Origin: Microbacterium sp. Root553
GTDB taxonomy: Bacteria > Actinomycetota > Actinomycetes > Actinomycetales > Microbacteriaceae
Direction: 5' to 3'
NCBI RefSeq assembly: GCF_001426995.1
Contig: NZ_LMFY01000001.1
Coordinates: forward strand, 2,847,471-2,911,470
DNA length: 64,000 bases
Under the pieces are notes generated by a model, which saw nothing but the letters and a program-made list of their open reading frames with translations, did not search any database and was not told where the DNA came from. The position numbers and the translations under genes are program-made. Shown in pieces: positions 17,839 through 26,258 of this stretch; position 1 is the stretch's first letter, and each line of letters opens with the position of its first letter.

Positions 17839-18699
17839 TCACACCCACCGTCGGAGCAGGTACTTCTCGACGAGCACGAGGAGAGCGTTGGTGATCGTGC
17901 CGAGCAGCGCGAGCAGCACGATCGACAGGATGATCCTGTCGACGCGTCCGCTGTTCTGCGAGTCGGTGAGCAGGAATCCGAGTCCCATCGAGGAGGCGAT
18001 CAGCTCGGCGGCGACGAGGAACAGCCAGGCCTGCGCGAGTGCCAGTCGGAGACCGGCGACCACCGAGGGGACGACGGCCGGCAGCTGGACGGTGCGGAAC
18101 AGAGACCAGCCGCGGAGGCTGAACGAGCGCCCCGCCTCGACGAGGTGGGGATCGACGTGCCGGAGGGCCGAGGCGACGGTCGTGTAGACCGGGAAGAACG
18201 CGCCGATGGCGATCAGCGTCACCTTGGACTCCTCGCCGATCTGCATCCAGAGGATCAGGAGCGGGACCCAGGCCAGCGACGGGACCGCACGGACCGCCGA
18301 TAGCGTGGGGCTGAGCAGCACGTCGCCGATCTTCGAGAGCCCGACGATCCCCGCGATCGCGAGTCCGATCACCGATCCGATCGCGAAACCGAGCAGCACG
18401 CGCTGCACCGAGATCGCGATGTGGGTGCCCAGCACCCCGCGTTCTGCGAGCTCGACGCCCGCCGAGAACACGGAGCCGGGCGACGGGAGCAGGTAGGGGG
18501 CGACGAGACCGCTCGTCGTCACCACCTGCCAGGCGACGACGATCAGGGCGGGCAGCAGGAACCCGCCGATGACGCGCACCGCAGGACGGTCCCACGCATG
18601 CCGTGCGCCCACCTCAGGGCGTCGCCGGACTCCGCGAGCGGCGTCGAGGGCTTCCTGCGCGTCCGCGGGCACCACCACGCGCTGGTCGGGGAGGATCAC
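17839..18699 (-). CDS. ssuC: ABC transporter permease, sulfonate/nitrate/taurine type
   Basis: A 286-residue inner-membrane permease with about six helices and the EAA-like loop (EAGRSFSLRGWSLFRTVQLPAVVP) that contacts the ATPase. The sequence is of the SsuC/TauC/NrtB family. GTG at 18699 overlaps the stop of the binding-protein gene (GTGA). Together with the adjacent ATPase and binding protein it forms a complete importer. No SsuD or TauD desulfonating oxygenase is in the window, so naming the substrate as an alkanesulfonate is an assumption. Confidence 0.88.
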   Translation of the reverse strand: MILPDQRVVVPADAQEALDAARGVRRRPEVGARHAWDRPAVRVIGGFLLPALIVVAWQVVTTSGLVAPYLLPSPGSVFSAGVELAERGVLGTHIAISVQRVLLGFAIGSVIGLAIAGIVGLSKIGDVLLSPTLSAVRAVPSLAWVPLLILWMQIGEESKVTLIAIGAFFPVYTTVASALRHVDPHLVEAGRSFSLRGWSLFRTVQLPAVVPSVVAGLRLALAQAWLFLVAAELIASSMGLGFLLTDSQNSGRVDRIILSIVLLALLGTITNALLVLVEKYLLRRWV

Positions 18700-19742
18700 T
18701 CGCCCCCGACCGCCTTCTCCGCGAACGTGGCGTTGACGATCGAGTCGAGCGCCTTGTCGACGGAGTCCTTGCCGCCCTGCACGTCACCGGAGTCGACGAG
18801 CACCGGGGCGATCTTCTCGAGGACCGCGATCTGGTCCTCTCCCGGGATGCCGCTCACATCGAGGTTGGAGCGCTCGGTGATGACGGTCTTCGCGACCGCG
18901 GGGTCGATGCCGGCGACCTCGGCGAGCAGCGACGCCGTCTCGTCGGGGTTCTCGAGAGCCCACTCGCGCGCCTGCTCGTACGCGTCGACCACGGCCTGAG
19001 CGAGATCGGCGTGGTTCTCGATGAAGTCCTCGGTCGCATTGAGGAACCCGTAGGTGTTGAAGTCGACGTTGCGGTAGATGAGCCGGTCGCCCGACTCGAC
19101 CTCGGCCGCGGCCATGATGGGGTCGAGCCCCGCCCACGCGTCGACGGATCCGCCGTCGAGAGCGGCGCGGCCGTCGGCGTGCTGGAGGTTCTGCACCTCG
19201 ACGTCATCGATCGAGAGGCCCGCCTCTTCGAGTGACTGCAGCAGGAAGAAGTAGGGGTCGGTCCCCTTGGTCGCCGCGACCGACTTGCCTGCGAGGTCCT
19301 CGACCGACGTGATGTCGCTGTCGGGGCCGACGACGATCGCCGACCACTCGGGCTGCGAGAAGATGTCGATGACCTGGATGGGCGACCCGTTCGAGCGGGC
19401 CAGCAGTGCCGCAGAGCCCGCAGTGGATCCCACGTCGATGGAGCCGGAGCGCAGCAGTTCGTTCGCCTTGTTGGAGCCGGCCGACTGCACCCACTCGACC
19501 TCGACGTCGTCTCCCAGGATCTCCTCGAGGATCCCCTGGTCGCGGATCACGAGGCTCAGCGGGTTGTAGGTGGCGAAGTCGATCGACAGAGTGTCCGACG
19601 ACCACTCGCCGGAGGCGGCGGCATCGCCTTCCGAGGCGTCGGATGCGGTGGCGTTCTCCCCCGCCACGCAGCCGGTGGCGACGAGCATCATCGTTCCGGC
19701 GATGGCGATCGCGGGGATGATTCTGCGGGTGACGGTGCTCAT
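18696..19742 (-). CDS. ssuA: ABC transporter substrate-binding lipoprotein, SsuA-like
   Basis: A 348-residue secreted lipoprotein: signal peptide with lipobox VATGC (lipidated Cys25), an acidic linker, then a periplasmic-binding-protein fold of the SsuA/TauA/NMT1-like type (IDFATYNPLSLVIRDQG, SIDVGSTAGSAALLA, KSVAATKGTDPYFFLL). The ligand could be a sulfonate, sulfate ester or another small anion. ATG 19742 overlaps the ATPase gene stop (ATGA). High aspartate/glutamate content is normal for actinobacterial extracytoplasmic lipoproteins. Confidence 0.9.
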   Translation of the reverse strand: MSTVTRRIIPAIAIAGTMMLVATGCVAGENATASDASEGDAAASGEWSSDTLSIDFATYNPLSLVIRDQGILEEILGDDVEVEWVQSAGSNKANELLRSGSIDVGSTAGSAALLARSNGSPIQVIDIFSQPEWSAIVVGPDSDITSVEDLAGKSVAATKGTDPYFFLLQSLEEAGLSIDDVEVQNLQHADGRAALDGGSVDAWAGLDPIMAAAEVESGDRLIYRNVDFNTYGFLNATEDFIENHADLAQAVVDAYEQAREWALENPDETASLLAEVAGIDPAVAKTVITERSNLDVSGIPGEDQIAVLEKIAPVLVDSGDVQGGKDSVDKALDSIVNATFAEKAVGGE

Positions 19743-20593
19743 CGGTTCTCCTCGGGTGCGGTGCGGTGATGGGTGTCGACGCCGAGTCCTTCGAGGAGCT
19801 CGGCGCGGAGGTTCGCGAGACCGTGATCGGCCCGGTCGCGGGGTCGGATCCCCGGCACGCTCAGGGTGCGCGCGATGGAGCCCGCGTCGGTCTCCGCGTC
19901 GCCGCCGAGGGTGCGCAGCAGCAGCACCCGATCGGCGAGGTAGAGGGCCTCCTCGACGTCATGTGTGACGAGGAGGATCGTGGTCGGCTCGGCGGCATGG
20001 ATCTTGAGCAGCAGATCGTGCATCCGCAGCCGTGTGAGCGCGTCCAGCGCCCCGAACGGCTCGTCGAGGAGCAGCACACCGGGATTGCGCGCGAGCGCGC
20101 GGGCGAGCGAGGCGCGCTGCGCCATGCCGCCGGACACCTCGCGCGGCCGCTGGTCGGCCGCCTGCTCGAGACCGACCAGGTCGAGCAGCTCGCGCACGCG
20201 TTCGCGCCCTTCGCGTCGCGCGATGCCGCGGGGAAGCCCGAGCTCGACGTTCTGCGCGATCGTGCGCCATGGCAGGAGCCGGGGTTCCTGGAAGGCGATC
20301 GCGGTGCGCTCGTCGACGTCGGCGACATCCGTGTCCGCGAGGAGGATGCTGCCGCCCGTCGGTGCGTCCAGCCCGCCGACCAGACGCAGGAGAGTGGATT
20401 TTCCGCATCCCGAGGGACCGACGATCGCGACGATCTCGCCGGCCGCGACCTCGACGTCGACCCCGCGCAGAACCTCGCGCCGACCACGGGCCACGGGGAA
20501 GCTCCGCTCCACACCGTGCAGGCGCACGGGCTGAGCGGTACCGGCGATCGCCGGTACGCGTGCCGTGGAGGGCGCGGAGAGCAGGGAAGTCAT
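19739..20593 (-). CDS. ssuB: ABC transporter ATP-binding protein, SsuB-like
   Basis: A 284-residue ABC ATPase with Walker A GPSGCGKST at 59-67, the Q-loop FQEPRLLPW typical of nitrate/sulfonate/taurine importers, signature VSGGMAQR near 150, and Walker B LLLDEPFGALD. It is the first gene of a six-gene unit whose members overlap by 4 bp or are 1 bp apart down to the CoA-binding gene at 13955. GGGGA precedes ATG 20593. No riboswitch or obvious sulfur-regulator site was recognised in the 84 nt up to the rpsA terminator. Confidence 0.92.
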   Translation of the reverse strand: MTSLLSAPSTARVPAIAGTAQPVRLHGVERSFPVARGRREVLRGVDVEVAAGEIVAIVGPSGCGKSTLLRLVGGLDAPTGGSILLADTDVADVDERTAIAFQEPRLLPWRTIAQNVELGLPRGIARREGRERVRELLDLVGLEQAADQRPREVSGGMAQRASLARALARNPGVLLLDEPFGALDALTRLRMHDLLLKIHAAEPTTILLVTHDVEEALYLADRVLLLRTLGGDAETDAGSIARTLSVPGIRPRDRADHGLANLRAELLEGLGVDTHHRTAPEENR

Positions 20594-20677
20594 ATCCCCA
20601 TGCTGTCCAACTCGCAGAGATGTGACGAATGCCGCCGTAATGTGCGGTCACGGAGCACGGGGAACAGGCGGAGACGC

Positions 20678-20715
20678 GGAACGGGCCGCCATCCCGAAGG
20701 ATGACGGCCCGTTCC
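20678..20715 (-). terminator. Rho-independent-type terminator of rpsA
   Basis: A 17-bp stem with one mismatch (GGAACGGGCC... arms at 20678-20694 and 20699-20715) closed on the minus strand by a UUCG tetraloop. It lies 12 nt after the rpsA stop and before ssuB. No long U-tract follows, as is common in high-G+C actinobacteria. Confidence 0.85.
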
Positions 20716-20727
20716 AGAGCGTGATGC

Positions 20728-22182
20728 TTAAGCGTTGCCGCCCGACAGCTTCTCGCGGAGCGCCGCGAGGGCCTCGTCGTCTGCCAGCGTGCCCGCGCCT
20801 GCGGCCTCGCTCGAGAAGACCTGGCCACCGAAGTCGTCGCCAGCGGCTGCCTCGGCCTCGGCTGCCTTGGCAACCTGAGCCTTGTGGGCCTCCCAACGGG
20901 ACTGGGCTGCAGCGTACTCCTGCTCCCATGCCTCGCGCTGGGTGTCGAAGCCTTCCTTCCACGCACCGGTCTCGGGGTCGAAGCCCTCCGGGTACTTGTA
21001 CTCGCCGGCCTCGTCGTACTCGGCGAGCATGCCGTACAGAGCCGGGTCGAACTCGGTGCCGTTGACGTCGACGGCCTCGTTCGCCTGCTTCAGCGAGAGC
21101 GAGATGCGGCGACGCTCGAGGTCGATGTCGATGACCTTGACGAAGACCTCTTCGCCGACCGACACGACCTGCTCGGCCAGCTCGACGTGCTTGCTGGAGA
21201 GCTCGGAGATGTGGACGAGGCCCTCGATGCCGTCTGCGACGCGAACGAACGCGCCGAACGGAACGAGCTTGGTGACCTTACCCGGCGTGACCTGACCGAT
21301 CGCGTGGGTGCGGGCGAAGACCTGCCACGGGTCCTCCTGCGTCGCCTTGAGCGACAGGGAGACGCGCTCGCGGTCGAGGTCGACCTCGAGGATCTCGACG
21401 GTGACCTCCTGGCCGACCTCGACGACCTCGGAGGCGTGCTCGATGTGCTTCCAGGACAGCTCGGAGACGTGCACGAGGCCGTCCACGCCGCCCAGGTCGA
21501 CGAACGCACCGAAGTTGACGATCGACGACACGACACCCTTGCGGACCTGACCCTTGTGGAGGTTGTTCAGGAACGTGGTGCGCGACTCCGACTGCGTCTG
21601 CTCCAGCAGCGCGCGGCGGCTGAGGACGACGTTGTTGCGGTTCTTGTCGAGCTCGAGGATCTTGGCCTCGATCTCCTGGCCGAGGTACGGCGTGAGGTCG
21701 CGGACACGGCGCAGCTCGATGAGCGAGGCCGGGAGGAAGCCACGGAGGCCGATGTCGACGATGAGTCCACCCTTGACCACCTCGATGACCGTACCGGTGA
21801 CGACGCCGTCGTTCTCCTTGATCTTCTCGACGTCTCCCCAGGCACGCTCGTACTGAGCACGCTTCTTGGAGAGGATCAGACGGCCTTCCTTGTCCTCCTT
21901 CTGGAGAACCAGGGCCTCGACCTCGTCGCCGACCTTGACGACCTCGTTCGGGTCGACGTCGTGCTTGATCGAGAGCTCGCGCGAGGGGATGACACCCTCG
22001 GTCTTGTATCCGACGTCGAGCAGAACCTCATCGCGGTCGATCTTGACGATCGTGCCTTCGATGATGTCGCCGTCGTTGAAGAACTTCAGGGTCTTCTCGA
22101 CCGCGGCCAGGAAGTCCTCAGCAGATCCGATGTCGTTGATGGCGACCTGCTTGGTGGCCGGGGCGGTCGTTGCGGTAGTCAT
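20728..22182 (-). CDS. rpsA: 30S ribosomal protein S1
   Basis: S1 helps mRNA bind the 30S subunit. The 484-residue protein contains four S1 (OB-fold) domains, roughly 37-108, 125-190, 205-275 and 290-362, as usual in actinobacteria, followed by an acidic, Ala-rich tail with a YPEGFDPETGAWKEGF segment. ATG 22182 is chosen because MTTATTAPATKQVAIND is the family-like start; in-frame codons further upstream give non-family residues. AAGGA lies about 11 nt before the ATG. Codon use is strongly biased to C/G third positions, consistent with high expression. It ends in the UUCG hairpin. Confidence 0.97.
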   Translation of the reverse strand: MTTATTAPATKQVAINDIGSAEDFLAAVEKTLKFFNDGDIIEGTIVKIDRDEVLLDVGYKTEGVIPSRELSIKHDVDPNEVVKVGDEVEALVLQKEDKEGRLILSKKRAQYERAWGDVEKIKENDGVVTGTVIEVVKGGLIVDIGLRGFLPASLIELRRVRDLTPYLGQEIEAKILELDKNRNNVVLSRRALLEQTQSESRTTFLNNLHKGQVRKGVVSSIVNFGAFVDLGGVDGLVHVSELSWKHIEHASEVVEVGQEVTVEILEVDLDRERVSLSLKATQEDPWQVFARTHAIGQVTPGKVTKLVPFGAFVRVADGIEGLVHISELSSKHVELAEQVVSVGEEVFVKVIDIDLERRRISLSLKQANEAVDVNGTEFDPALYGMLAEYDEAGEYKYPEGFDPETGAWKEGFDTQREAWEQEYAAAQSRWEAHKAQVAKAAEAEAAAGDDFGGQVFSSEAAGAGTLADDEALAALREKLSGGNA

Positions 22183-22373
22183 GTAGTGGGTTGTCCTTGT
22201 GAATGGAGACTCGGGCTGAAGGCTCCGGCCGCGCACGGCCGACTGCGAGCTCTGCAGCGATGGTGTGGGTTTCTGCCACCCGGGCATGCACAGGCACGCC
22301 ACGAGTGACAGTCAAGGCTATCAGATGCGAGGACTCTTTGACGGACGCGATGTCGCGGCGCGGAGTGCGCTGA
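22183..22373. other. Divergent intergenic region rpsA / 5'-3' exonuclease
   Basis: About 190 nt between divergent genes. On the minus strand TTGACT (22315-22310) could be a -35 for rpsA, with no good -10 at the usual distance, so the call is weak. A long rpsA leader is likely because the ribosome site AAGGA is near 22198. No RNA gene or riboswitch was recognised. Confidence 0.3.
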
Positions 22374-22385
22374 CAGACTGTGTGC
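22374..22385 (+). promoter_or_regulatory. Possible leaderless-type promoter of exonuclease gene
   Basis: CAGACT (22374-22379) is followed by 6 nt and ATG 22386. The first base departs from TAnnnT. It favours ATG 22386 over GTG 22380. Confidence 0.4.
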
Positions 22386-23327
22386 ATGCCTCGCGCCGAC
22401 AAGCTGCTCCTGCTCGACACCGCCAGCCTCTACTTCCGCGCTTTCTACGGTGTCCCCGACAAGGTGACGGCGCCCGACGGCTCCCCCATCAACGCCGTAC
22501 GAGGGCTGCTCGACATCGTCGCGAAGCTGGTCACGCTGTACGAGCCCACCCATGTGGTGGCCTGCTGGGACGACGACTGGCGTCCTCAGTGGCGGGTCGA
22601 TCTGATCCCGAGCTACAAGTCGCACCGTGTCGTGGAGGTCGTTCCGGCCGGCCCTGACGTCGAGGAGGTGCCCGATCCGCTCGAGGCGCAGATCCCTCTG
22701 ATCCGCCAGACCCTCGGGCTGCTCCGCATCCCGATCATCGGCGTCGCCGAGCACGAGGCCGACGACGTGATCGGCACGCTCGCCACGCACGCCACGATGC
22801 CCGTGGACATCGTCACCGGAGACAGGGACCTGTTCCAGCTGGTCGACGACGAGAGAGATGTGCGGGTCATCTACACCGCTCGCGGCATGAGCAACCTCGA
22901 GATCGTGACGGATGCCGTCGTGGTGGCGAAGTACGGCGTGCTCCCCTCGCAGTACGCGGACTTCGCCACGATGCGCGGCGACGCCTCCGACGGCCTTCCG
23001 GGCGTGACCGGAGTCGGAGAGAAGACGGCGGCGACGCTGCTGCAGGCTCACGCCGACCTCGACGGCATCCGAGCGGCCGCCGCAGCCGGTGAAGGGATGA
23101 GCGCGGGCGTCCGCGCGAAGATCCTGGCCGCGACGGACTACCTCGACGTCGCACCCACGGTGGTCGCCGTCGCCCCCGATCTCGACATCGTGGCGCCCGG
23201 CGATGCGCTCCGCCCCCTCGACCCCGCCGAGGTCGACGCCGCGACGGCCGTCGCGGACAGGTGGAACCTGGGGTCGTCCATGACGCGGGCGATCACGGCG
23301 ATCGCGGGCATCGACGGCCAGGGCTGA
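22386..23327 (+). CDS. 5'-3' exonuclease, PolA N-terminal-like
   Basis: A 313-residue stand-alone 5' nuclease of the FEN/PolA-exonuclease family. It shows LLLLDTASLYFRAFY at the N-terminus, the acidic metal-binding HEADDVIGTLA and VTGDRDLFQLVDD motifs, and the helix-hairpin-helix GDASDGLPGVTGVGEKTA. Such proteins remove flaps or RNA primers, in parallel with the PolA domain. Translation from ATG 22386 is favoured by a CAGACT hexamer 6 nt upstream. It is convergent with the PHP gene, 7 bp between stops. Confidence 0.93.
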   Translation: MPRADKLLLLDTASLYFRAFYGVPDKVTAPDGSPINAVRGLLDIVAKLVTLYEPTHVVACWDDDWRPQWRVDLIPSYKSHRVVEVVPAGPDVEEVPDPLEAQIPLIRQTLGLLRIPIIGVAEHEADDVIGTLATHATMPVDIVTGDRDLFQLVDDERDVRVIYTARGMSNLEIVTDAVVVAKYGVLPSQYADFATMRGDASDGLPGVTGVGEKTAATLLQAHADLDGIRAAAAAGEGMSAGVRAKILAATDYLDVAPTVVAVAPDLDIVAPGDALRPLDPAEVDAATAVADRWNLGSSMTRAITAIAGIDGQG

Positions 23328-23334
23328 CCGCGCG

Positions 23335-24321
23335 TCACCGCGCCCAGGCGAGCAGCCGCTCCAGCCCCCACGTCGTGACGATGCGCGCGGCGGGCACGCC
23401 CGCCCGCTCGGCACGCTCCGCGCCGTGATCGAGCAGCGAGAGCTGTCCGGGCGCATGCGCATCGGAGTCGATCGAGAAGAGGCAGCCGGCCTCCAGGGCG
23501 ATCGCGATCAGCTCATCCGGCGGATCCTGGCGCTCCGGACGTGAGTTGATCTCGACGGCGACGCCGTTCTCGGCACAGGCGGCGAACACCGCCTCGGCGT
23601 CGAACTGCGACTGCGGGCGGGTCCCGCGCTCGCCCTGGACGAGGCGCCCGGTGCAGTGACCGAGGACGTTGACGCGCGGATGCGCCACGGCGGCGAGCAG
23701 GCGCGCCGTCATCGGCCGCCTGTCCATCCGCAGCTTCGAGTGGACCGACGCCACCACGATGTCCAGTTCGCTCAGCAGCTGCTCCTCCTGATCGAGGGCG
23801 CCGTCGTCGAGGATGTCGACCTCGATGCCCGCCAGCAGGGTGAAGCCGTCGCCGGACTCGGCCCGCACGAGCGGCATCTGCTCCCGCAGGCGCGCGGACG
23901 AGAGCCCGCGGGCGACGCGCAGGCGCGGCGAGTGATCGGTGATCGCCTGATACTCGTGCCCCAGTGCTCGCGCGGCAGCGGCCATCACCGGGATCGGCGT
24001 CGTGCCGTCCGACCAGTCCGTGTGGGCGTGCAGATCTCCTCGGAGACGTCCTCGCAGCGCCGATCTGCGCTCGGGCTCGACCTCGCCCCGCAGCTCGATG
24101 AGATAGTCCGGGACCTCGCCGCCCTGGGCCTGCCGGATCACGCCGAACGTCGACTCGCCTATCCCCTTCGCGGCACGGAGCCGCGTGGGATCGGCGCGGA
24201 CGTCGTCCGGAAGCTGCTGCAGAGCCGCAGCCGCCGCCCTGAACGCCTTCGCCCGATACCTCGACGCGCGCTCGCGCTCGAGCAGCGACGCGATCTCGAG
24301 CAGCGCTGCGACGGGATCCAT
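23335..24321 (-). CDS. PHP-domain protein with PolX-type N-terminal helical domain
   Basis: A 328-residue protein with an N-terminal HhH-type region (about 1-70, LRAAKGIGESTFGVI) like the N-terminus of PolX, joined to a PHP phosphoesterase domain: DLHAHTDWSDGT, AITDHS, AGIEVDI, VASVHSKL, GHCTGR and SIDSDAHA supply the metal-binding His and Asp residues. The polymerase fingers, palm and thumb of bacterial PolX are missing. PHP domains of PolX have 3'-5' exonuclease or phosphatase activity; activity here is inferred. It begins 7 nt after the trpD stop, suggesting co-transcription with trpD. An alternative is a histidinol-phosphatase-like enzyme, but the N-terminal domain argues against it. Confidence 0.88.
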   Translation of the reverse strand: MDPVAALLEIASLLERERASRYRAKAFRAAAAALQQLPDDVRADPTRLRAAKGIGESTFGVIRQAQGGEVPDYLIELRGEVEPERRSALRGRLRGDLHAHTDWSDGTTPIPVMAAAARALGHEYQAITDHSPRLRVARGLSSARLREQMPLVRAESGDGFTLLAGIEVDILDDGALDQEEQLLSELDIVVASVHSKLRMDRRPMTARLLAAVAHPRVNVLGHCTGRLVQGERGTRPQSQFDAEAVFAACAENGVAVEINSRPERQDPPDELIAIALEAGCLFSIDSDAHAPGQLSLLDHGAERAERAGVPAARIVTTWGLERLLAWAR

Positions 24322-24328
24322 CCGGGAC

Positions 24329-25393
24329 CTATGCCGAGGCCAGTTCGCGACTCACGCCGATCCACTGGTCGAGCTTCGCGAGAGCGCGGCCGTCGTCGAT
24401 CGCCTGTGCGGCGCGCTCGTACCCCTCGCGCAGACGCTCCAGGATGGGCCGCTGCACCTGGGCGGCGTCCTGCGACAGCTCGAAGGCGACGATGCCGGCC
24501 GCCGCGTTGAGCAGCACGATGTCGCGCACGGGTCCGGCCTCCCCCTCGAGGGTGCGTCGGAGGATCGCGGCGTTGTGGTCAGGGGTGCCTCCGATCAGAT
24601 CGGAGAGGTCGGCGACCGGGATGCCGAGGTCTCGGGGGTCGAGGTCGTGCTCGTGGATGTCACCGCGGGTGACCTCCCAGATGCGGCTGTGGCCGGTCGT
24701 CGTCAGCTCGTCGAGACCGTCGTCGCCGCGGAAGACCAGGGCCGTGGCTCCTCGGGTGCGGAAGACGCCGGTGATCAGCGGCACGCGCTCGAGCTGCGCG
24801 ACGCCGACGGCGTTGGCCTCTGCTCGGGCGGGGTTGCAGAGCGGCCCGAGCATGTTGAACACCGTGGGCACGCCGAGCTCGGCGCGGACCTTCGCCGCGT
24901 GCTTGAACCCGGGGTGGAAGGCGCCGGCCCAGGCGAAGGTGATCCCCGTGCGATCGAGGATCGACGACACGGCGGCCGGATCGAGAGTGAGTTCGAGTCC
25001 GAGGGCGCTCAGCACGTCGGACGAGCCGGAGGACGAGCTGGCGGCCCGGTTGCCGTGCTTGACGACCGGCACCCCCGTCGCTCCGATGATCACGGCGGCG
25101 GTCGTCGAGACGTTGACGGTGCCGACGCGGTCGCCGCCGGTTCCGACGATGTCGAGGACGTCCGGCGACACGGGCAGGGGCACGGCGGCTTCGAGGATGG
25201 CGTCGCGGAACCCGACGATCTCGTCGATCGTCTCGCCCTTGGCGCGCAGCGCGACGAGGAACCCCGCGAGCTGCGCCTCGGTCACGTCTCCGCGCATGAT
25301 CTGGCGCATGGCCCAGGTGGACTCCCAGACGCTGAGGTCTCGGCGCTCCAGGAGGGTGGTGAGCACGTCGGACCAGGTCAGGGAATCAGCCAT
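24329..25393 (-). CDS. trpD: Anthranilate phosphoribosyltransferase
   Basis: TrpD transfers phosphoribose from PRPP to anthranilate, the second committed tryptophan step. The 354-residue protein shows DIVGTGGDRVGTVNVST (PRPP pyrophosphate loop), KHGNRAASSSSGSSDVL and GPLCNPA, all expected catalytic motifs. ATG 25393 is chosen over upstream in-frame codons from family N-termini and from a TAGGAT hexamer 7 nt upstream. It is alone here, separated from other trp genes, which is common in actinobacteria. Confidence 0.96.
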   Translation of the reverse strand: MADSLTWSDVLTTLLERRDLSVWESTWAMRQIMRGDVTEAQLAGFLVALRAKGETIDEIVGFRDAILEAAVPLPVSPDVLDIVGTGGDRVGTVNVSTTAAVIIGATGVPVVKHGNRAASSSSGSSDVLSALGLELTLDPAAVSSILDRTGITFAWAGAFHPGFKHAAKVRAELGVPTVFNMLGPLCNPARAEANAVGVAQLERVPLITGVFRTRGATALVFRGDDGLDELTTTGHSRIWEVTRGDIHEHDLDPRDLGIPVADLSDLIGGTPDHNAAILRRTLEGEAGPVRDIVLLNAAAGIVAFELSQDAAQVQRPILERLREGYERAAQAIDDGRALAKLDQWIGVSRELASA

Positions 25394-25406
25394 GTGTGCG
25401 ATCCTA
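25394..25406 (-). promoter_or_regulatory. Leaderless-type promoter of trpD
   Basis: TAGGAT (25406-25401) lies 7 nt before ATG 25393 on the minus strand. No trp leader peptide or T-box was seen in the 191-bp divergent region. Confidence 0.6.
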
Positions 25407-25503
25407 TCGGCGCGGGAAAACGTGCAGACCGTCAGACGGATGACCGGAGACCGCCCCAGAACGCCCTTTTCCGCGGATTCACCGACTATTCGCAGCGATT
25501 TCT

Positions 25504-25519
25504 TAGGGTCGCCTAAGTG
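25504..25519. promoter_or_regulatory. Inverted repeat upstream of ctaE
   Basis: CTTAGG-GTCG-CCTAAG is a perfect 6-bp inverted repeat, 65 bp before ctaE and about 100 bp before trpD. The TTAGG/CCTAA arms recall DtxR/IdeR half-sites but the 4-bp spacing is wrong for the 19-bp consensus. Regulator unknown. Confidence 0.35.
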
Positions 25520-25572
25520 CAACGGCAGCGAATCGAAGGGTCCCGGTGCGAGAATCATGCCCCGGGATCGGC

Positions 25573-25584
25573 CATAATGGAAGG
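25573..25584 (+). promoter_or_regulatory. Possible promoter/start region of ctaE
   Basis: CATAAT (25573-25578) is followed by GGAAGG and GTG 25585. Either a leaderless -10 with an off-consensus first base, or GGAAGG acting as a close ribosome site. Confidence 0.4.
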
Positions 25585-26238
25585 GTGACGACCTCAGCGA
25601 CGTATGCCCCGGCGGCAAGAACGATCAAGCGCCCCAACCCGGTAGCTGTCGGCACCATTGTGTGGCTCGGCAGCGAGGTGATGTTCTTCGCGGGACTCTT
25701 CGCGATCTACTTCACGCTCCGCAGCACCTCCCCCGAGCTCTGGGCCGACCGCACCGAGCTGCTGAACGTGCCGTTCGCCTTCGTGAACACGGCCATCCTG
25801 GTGCTCTCGTCCTTCACCTGCCAGATGGGTGTGTTCGCTGCTGAGGATCTGCAGCCGTACAAGCTCGGCAAGGGCCAGAAGAACGGTGCCGGCCGACGCC
25901 GCCTGTTCGGCTGGGGCATGGTCGAGTGGTTCTTCCTCACCTTCGCGCTCGGCGCGATCTTCGTCTCCGGCCAGGTGTGGGAGTACGCCACCCTCGTCGC
26001 CGAGGGCATGCCCATCAGCGCGGACTCCTACGCCTCCGCGTTCTACCTGACGACCGGCTTCCACGCCCTCCACGTCACCGGCGGACTCATCGCCTTCCTG
26101 CTCGTCATCGGACGCGCGTACGCCGTCAAGAACTTCCGGCACAAGGAGGCGACCTCCTCGATCGTCGTCTCCTACTACTGGCACTTCGTCGACGTCGTCT
26201 GGATCGTGCTGTTCGTCGTTATCTACTTCCTGAAATAA
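25585..26238 (+). CDS. ctaE: Cytochrome c oxidase subunit III
   Basis: CtaE is subunit III of the aa3 oxidase in the actinobacterial bcc-aa3 supercomplex. The 217-residue protein has five main helices and family motifs [26 protein letters not shown] and [23 protein letters not shown] 25585 gives the family-like N-terminus [17 protein letters not shown]; upstream codons extend into unrelated sequence. The following qcrCAB genes are on the same strand (20-nt gap to qcrC), the standard actinobacterial ctaE-qcrCAB order. Confidence 0.96.
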   Translation: MTTSATYAPAARTIKRPNPVAVGTIVWLGSEVMFFAGLFAIYFTLRSTSPELWADRTELLNVPFAFVNTAILVLSSFTCQMGVFAAEDLQPYKLGKGQKNGAGRRRLFGWGMVEWFFLTFALGAIFVSGQVWEYATLVAEGMPISADSYASAFYLTTGFHALHVTGGLIAFLLVIGRAYAVKNFRHKEATSSIVVSYYWHFVDVVWIVLFVVIYFLK

Positions 26239-26258
26239 GAGCGGAGCTGATCCCCGAG

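Noticed and set aside
17839..20593. Naming the transporter a confirmed alkanesulfonate importer
   Set aside because: The family also imports nitrate, taurine, sulfate esters and pyrimidine precursors, and no desulfonating enzyme is present; the ssu names are positional only.
22183..22385. Possible riboswitch or small RNA in the rpsA/exonuclease gap
   Set aside because: No recognisable riboswitch core, terminator or conserved fold could be identified by eye.
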